Assembly (NCBI GenBank): GCA_013398055.1
Contig: VZRS01000377.1
Location: 1-64,000 of the forward strand
DNA: 64,000 nt
Direction of reading: 5' to 3'
Origin: Ifrita kowaldi
Lineage: Eukaryota > Chordata > Aves > Passeriformes > Cinclosomatidae
Below the pieces are notes generated by a model that saw only the letters and a program-made list of their open reading frames with translations, was not told where the DNA came from and did no database searches. Position 1 is the stretch's first letter; the number at the start of each line of letters is the position of its first letter. This document shows positions 60,396 to 64,000 of this stretch, piece after piece. Position numbers and translations under genes: made by a program.

Positions 60396-63300
60396 ATGAA
60401 TAATCAAAGCGCCGTGGCCGTGCTGCTGCAGGAGTGCGAGCGAGCCCTGGACACGCTCCTGGCGGCAAAGGCCGGCACGGGCGAGGGAGAGGAGCGGGAA
60501 TACCGGCGGTGCCAAGGTGAGCTCTCCCCAGGAGAGGCGGCAGGACTCCAGCCCTCAGCCAACCCTCAGCCCTGCCCTATTTTTCTTCTCGGGGCAGATG
60601 AGTGTCAAGAGATGCCTGGATTTCGAGGCCATGAATGGGATGCGGGCTACAGGCAGGCAGGGAAGAAGTCCACTTTGTTGCAGTGAATTGCTGTCAGTTC
60701 TAATTTTAGGCTTCAGTAAACATGAGGCTGTGAGGAACAGTTTAGTTTGGGAAGAACAATGCCCAAAAGTTTGCTGATGCACATAAATTTCAGTTATTAA
60801 AAAAAAAAAAAAGAGAGAAAGGAAAAAAAAGGATGCAACTTCTGAATAAGGGCACATATTTCCTCTCCTTTCATAGGAACTGGGGGAGGGCTCTCTCTGT
60901 TTGTCAGCTTCTCCTCATATATTAAAGAGCTCATTGCCCAAATCTTTATCTTGTAAAATGTGTGTGACCTCTGTAAGTGGTGTCCAAGGGGAAAAAAAAA
61001 AAAACAACCCTTGCAATATCCCTCTTGAAAGGAAAACCCATGCTGGCTAAAGGCTGGAATAAATAACCAGGAAAGGAAGCCGTGTTTAGCGAGAGCTGTA
61101 ATAAAAGGATTCCTCATTTGTTTTAATGCTGGCGTTACCTGCTGGAAACCAGCAGCTATTTCGGTATCGCTGTGGCGCTGCGAAAGGAGAATTTATTATT
61201 TCTTAATTCCAAAGGAATTAAGGTTTCCCTTTGCGTGACACATCTGCGGCACTGCCCATTTTCCAGTTTGCTGTTAATAATGTTTAGCTTTGCCTTGCTT
61301 GAGTGGCTCGGCCGTAACGTTAATGTGATCTTTAAAACCCTTTGTTTGTCCCGGGGCGCGGAGCCGTTGAGAATATGTTTTTCCGACCATCCTTGTTCTT
61401 GCTGGGAGGTCAGCTGCCTTTTTCTGAAGCACCTAAGTCTGTTTGCGCTGGAGGGTGGCATGTAGGTTTCTGTTATGGATACTGGAAGGTTTTTCTCTCC
61501 TCTCCTTTTGTTTCCAACAAAGGGTACTTTGTTTCCTCGTCACAAATTCTTTTAAGTTTTATTATGGCTCTGCAGAATAGGCTCTCGAACTCCTAATCAG
61601 GTAGCGCTTTTTTCCCCTCATCCTCCTCCCTCCTTTTCTCCTATTAAATACCACAAAGTATGAGAAATAATCAGTTTAGTTCCAGATAAGGTAAATCAGT
61701 GCCCTTATAATCACTCGATTAGACACGGTCCTTCAGGTAAACTGCTTCAGGAAATGGGTGATCAGAGCCTGAAGTGCTGCTCGGGCTTTTCCGAGGGCCG
61801 TGTTCCCATCAGCTGAAAGAGAAATACCCAGCAGCGGGGTGGTGACAGCGACATTAATTACTGCTGGGGCTCTCTGCCCGGGGAAGGCAGGGCCCTGCAG
61901 GTCGGCGGCTCTCGGCTTCGGGGGGACCCTCCCAGTGCTCTCGGGGCTGTCTTTGTTCCCCCCGGCTTTCTCAGGCCTGGTGCAGGAAGGACTGAAAGCC
62001 AAATCCACAGAAATGGTGGGGAGAGGGGAGAAGAGGAGCACATCCTTATCTGACTTCAGGGGGCAGAATGGGTGTTGGGTGGGTCTGGATTTCTTCTTTA
62101 TTTCTTTTTTAGGCTAGAAATCATTCCAGTCCACTTCTGTGCCCATGCAACCTTCGTTAATTAATGAGTTTATATTGCCAGCGTTGAGAACAGCTCTCTG
62201 TTACAAGGGTAAACTCTTGTCCTTGGAGCTGGATCTTCCTTAGGAAAAGACTTAGGAAGTTCGGTCTTTCCCCTTCTACATGGGAGATAAGTCCTTCTGT
62301 CCATAGTTTTGTGTTCCTTGTGATGAGACGAATATCCCTGTGATGAGGTGGATATCTCCGCTCCAGCGCTGATTTTCTGGTGCCAAGTGTGAGGCTGGGA
62401 GCACGACCTCCTCTCCCCATCAGCTCTGGCACTTGGCCACCTTACCACTGCATGGAGGGCTGAGCCCCTTCAGGCACCACTTCAGGAGGATAAGGAAACT
62501 GGGCTTCACATTAAGGCAGGATGTGTAACGGGAAGATTTCCAAACCCCATGTTTCCTTGGGACAGCAACAAGTGAGAAAACGTGGGTTGGAAAAAGCGGT
62601 AGCATTGTAAACTTGAGTTTTTGGAAGAGCACCCTAAATATCCAACTTCCTGGCTTTTCCTAAGAAAACCATACTGGTGAATGTGCTGCAATACGAGCAT
62701 GTGATATCCTTTTGATGAACTTCATTTTCTACAGTCCCTGCATAAAGGACTGATTAAAAAATATGTAGTAATGCATTTATTGCGTTGCCTCGTTAAAGCA
62801 ATGATGGTCTCTGAGCAGGGGTTTTTTGGGGGATTAATGGCCAGAAGGGGCCAGATCTGCAGCTGATGATCACCATTAACCCCATCTGGTCAATAATCCT
62901 TGTTAATCCACTTTTATTGGCCAGAGAGGCTGCCCAGTCGAGTGGTTAGCACGGCACAGCACATCCACATCACCCCTGTTGCAAGGAAAATGAAATGTGG
63001 GCTGTGGCTGAAAGGAAGGGACAGATCCAAGCCCAAATCTCTGGCTGTGTGCTCCTAGCAGTTGCATCCTCAGCTGGGTCAGGTTGGAGATCCAACCGAA
63101 GCTGATGGAGTGGCTTAGGACCAGTATGGAGAGGGAGCAGGGAGGGAGAAACTGCTGAATTTTCATAACTCATTATAACTCTTTAGATTTCTGTCTAATT
63201 GTTGTCTGTGGTCCAGGTTTATCTCACGGTTCGGAAGTGGCTTTCTGGGATGGCTCTGCCACTGTCACCTGAGCAAGGGGGACAGATCTTCTGTGCTGTT

Positions 63301-63775
63301 GACCCCGTTGTCCTCTCCTCACACAGGGGAACAGGTTTCCTCCTGCCTCTTCTGGAGCGGCTCTTCACGCCCAGGCAGCCACCAGCCGGCATGACTTCCT
63401 GCTAAAAGCCTTTTTAATGGCTGAAGGCTCCCATTTACCTGGAGGGCAGTGCAGCCAAGGGGAACGGATGGCAGGCCAGCTCCCCTTCCCTCCCCACAAG
63501 GCTGGCAACAAGGGCTCAGAGCTGGGAGCGACTGGGAGAAGGCCTTTTTGAGGGATTGGTGTCGTGAGTGCTGCGGCTGAACCTGCTGCCATATCCTCAC
63601 CTGCTCTTTGACCCTTTCAGCTCTGCTTCCTGAGGACGTGAGGAGCCTTCTGGAGGAGGCGAAGGAAATGAAGTGGCCCTTTGTGCCGGAGAGGTGGCAA
63701 TACAAACAAGACCTCGGCCCAGAAGACAAAACAAACCTGCAAGATATGATCAGCGCCAGGCTCCCTGACTTGCTG
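60396..63775 (+). CDS. ALPK1: ALPK1, alpha-protein kinase 1 (N-terminal two coding exons, partial)
   Basis: Cytosolic pattern-recognition kinase that binds bacterial ADP-heptose through its N-terminal domain and phosphorylates TIFA through its C-terminal alpha-kinase domain. Coding exons here are 60396-60516 and 63621-63775, 92 codons in phase, with the rest beyond the right edge. The start reads MNNQSAVAVLLQECERALD, closely matching the human N terminus. The second exon has EAKEMKWPFVPERWQYKQ and GPEDKTNLQDM, very similar to human. Residues 30-40 are diverged. It ends at a donor (TTGCTG|GTATGA). Only the beginning of the helical sensor domain is covered; the kinase domain is not in the window. 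Confidence 0.93.
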
Positions 63776-64000
63776 GTATGAAGTTCAACACGCCTGTGGT
63801 GTAAAATGTCCCGCCGAGGTGCTCGGGGGGTTTCGCAGGGCAGTTCTGGTTCTGTTTCCATTAACGTAATGCTTCCCTCTTCCCTCAAGGACTGGCATTA
63901 TAATAACACTAAAATGCCAAGTGTTCACATCATGTTCTTTAAAAAACCCATGAATTTGACAAGAATGCTGTGCCCCGTTTAATTCTGCACTGCAAGCAGG
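63776..64000 (+). other. ALPK1: ALPK1 intron, continues outside window
   Basis: Sequence after the donor of the second coding exon. No further exon is recognised before the edge. Confidence 0.6.

Noticed and set aside
62930..63000. tRNA-like phrase (agtggttagcacggcac)
   Set aside because: No acceptor stem, anticodon arm or T-loop could be fitted around it.

Overview
The window is vertebrate nuclear DNA, most likely from a bird. It holds six recognisable protein-coding genes with GT-AG introns, CpG-rich promoters and AATAAA poly(A) signals, and it is scattered with 3' ends of CR1 LINEs, the dominant retrotransposon of birds and other sauropsids. The genes are compact compared with their human counterparts. 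No bacterial, viral or CRISPR content is visible.

Layout. 1-8.5 kb: the last three coding exons of PARM1 (+), preceded by about 6 kb of intron 1; its signal-peptide exon is outside the window. 8.5-12.4 kb: intergenic, with one unexplained coding-like segment on the minus strand near 12.1 kb. 12.45-17.7 kb: RCHY1 (-), an E3 ubiquitin ligase in nine coding exons. Its first two exons lie in a 1,087-bp block that occurs twice in tandem, separated by a single N, probably an assembly artefact. 15.6-18.8 kb: a dense nest of CR1 fragments in alternating orientation. 19.0-27.57 kb: CDKL2 (-), 12 coding exons whose lengths add up to an intact 541-codon frame. 29.77-42.9 kb: AP1AR/gadkin (+), 10 coding exons, 301 aa. 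43.8-47.4 kb: TIFA (-), one coding exon plus an upstream non-coding exon. 47.4-64 kb: ALPK1 (+), a long 5' region and the first two coding exons (92 codons); the gene runs off the right edge.

Gene order. PARM1-RCHY1-CDKL2 matches human 4q13-q21 in order and strand, but THAP6 and ODAPH, which sit between RCHY1 and CDKL2 in human, are not seen. AP1AR-TIFA-ALPK1 matches human 4q25. The two blocks lie tens of megabases apart in human and meet here in the 2.2 kb between the CDKL2 and AP1AR start codons, so a rearrangement breakpoint falls there.

Function. TIFA and ALPK1 are neighbours and act in one pathway: ALPK1 senses bacterial ADP-heptose and phosphorylates TIFA at Thr9, and TIFA then oligomerises and engages TRAF6 and NF-kB. 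They are divergently arranged around a CpG-rich block at 47.1-47.5 kb. CDKL2 carries a near-perfect RFX X-box about 110 bp upstream of its ATG, which suggests ciliary-type regulation. I found no new defence or mobile system. The most noteworthy items are the RCHY1 duplication, the synteny junction, the missing THAP6/ODAPH and the X-box.
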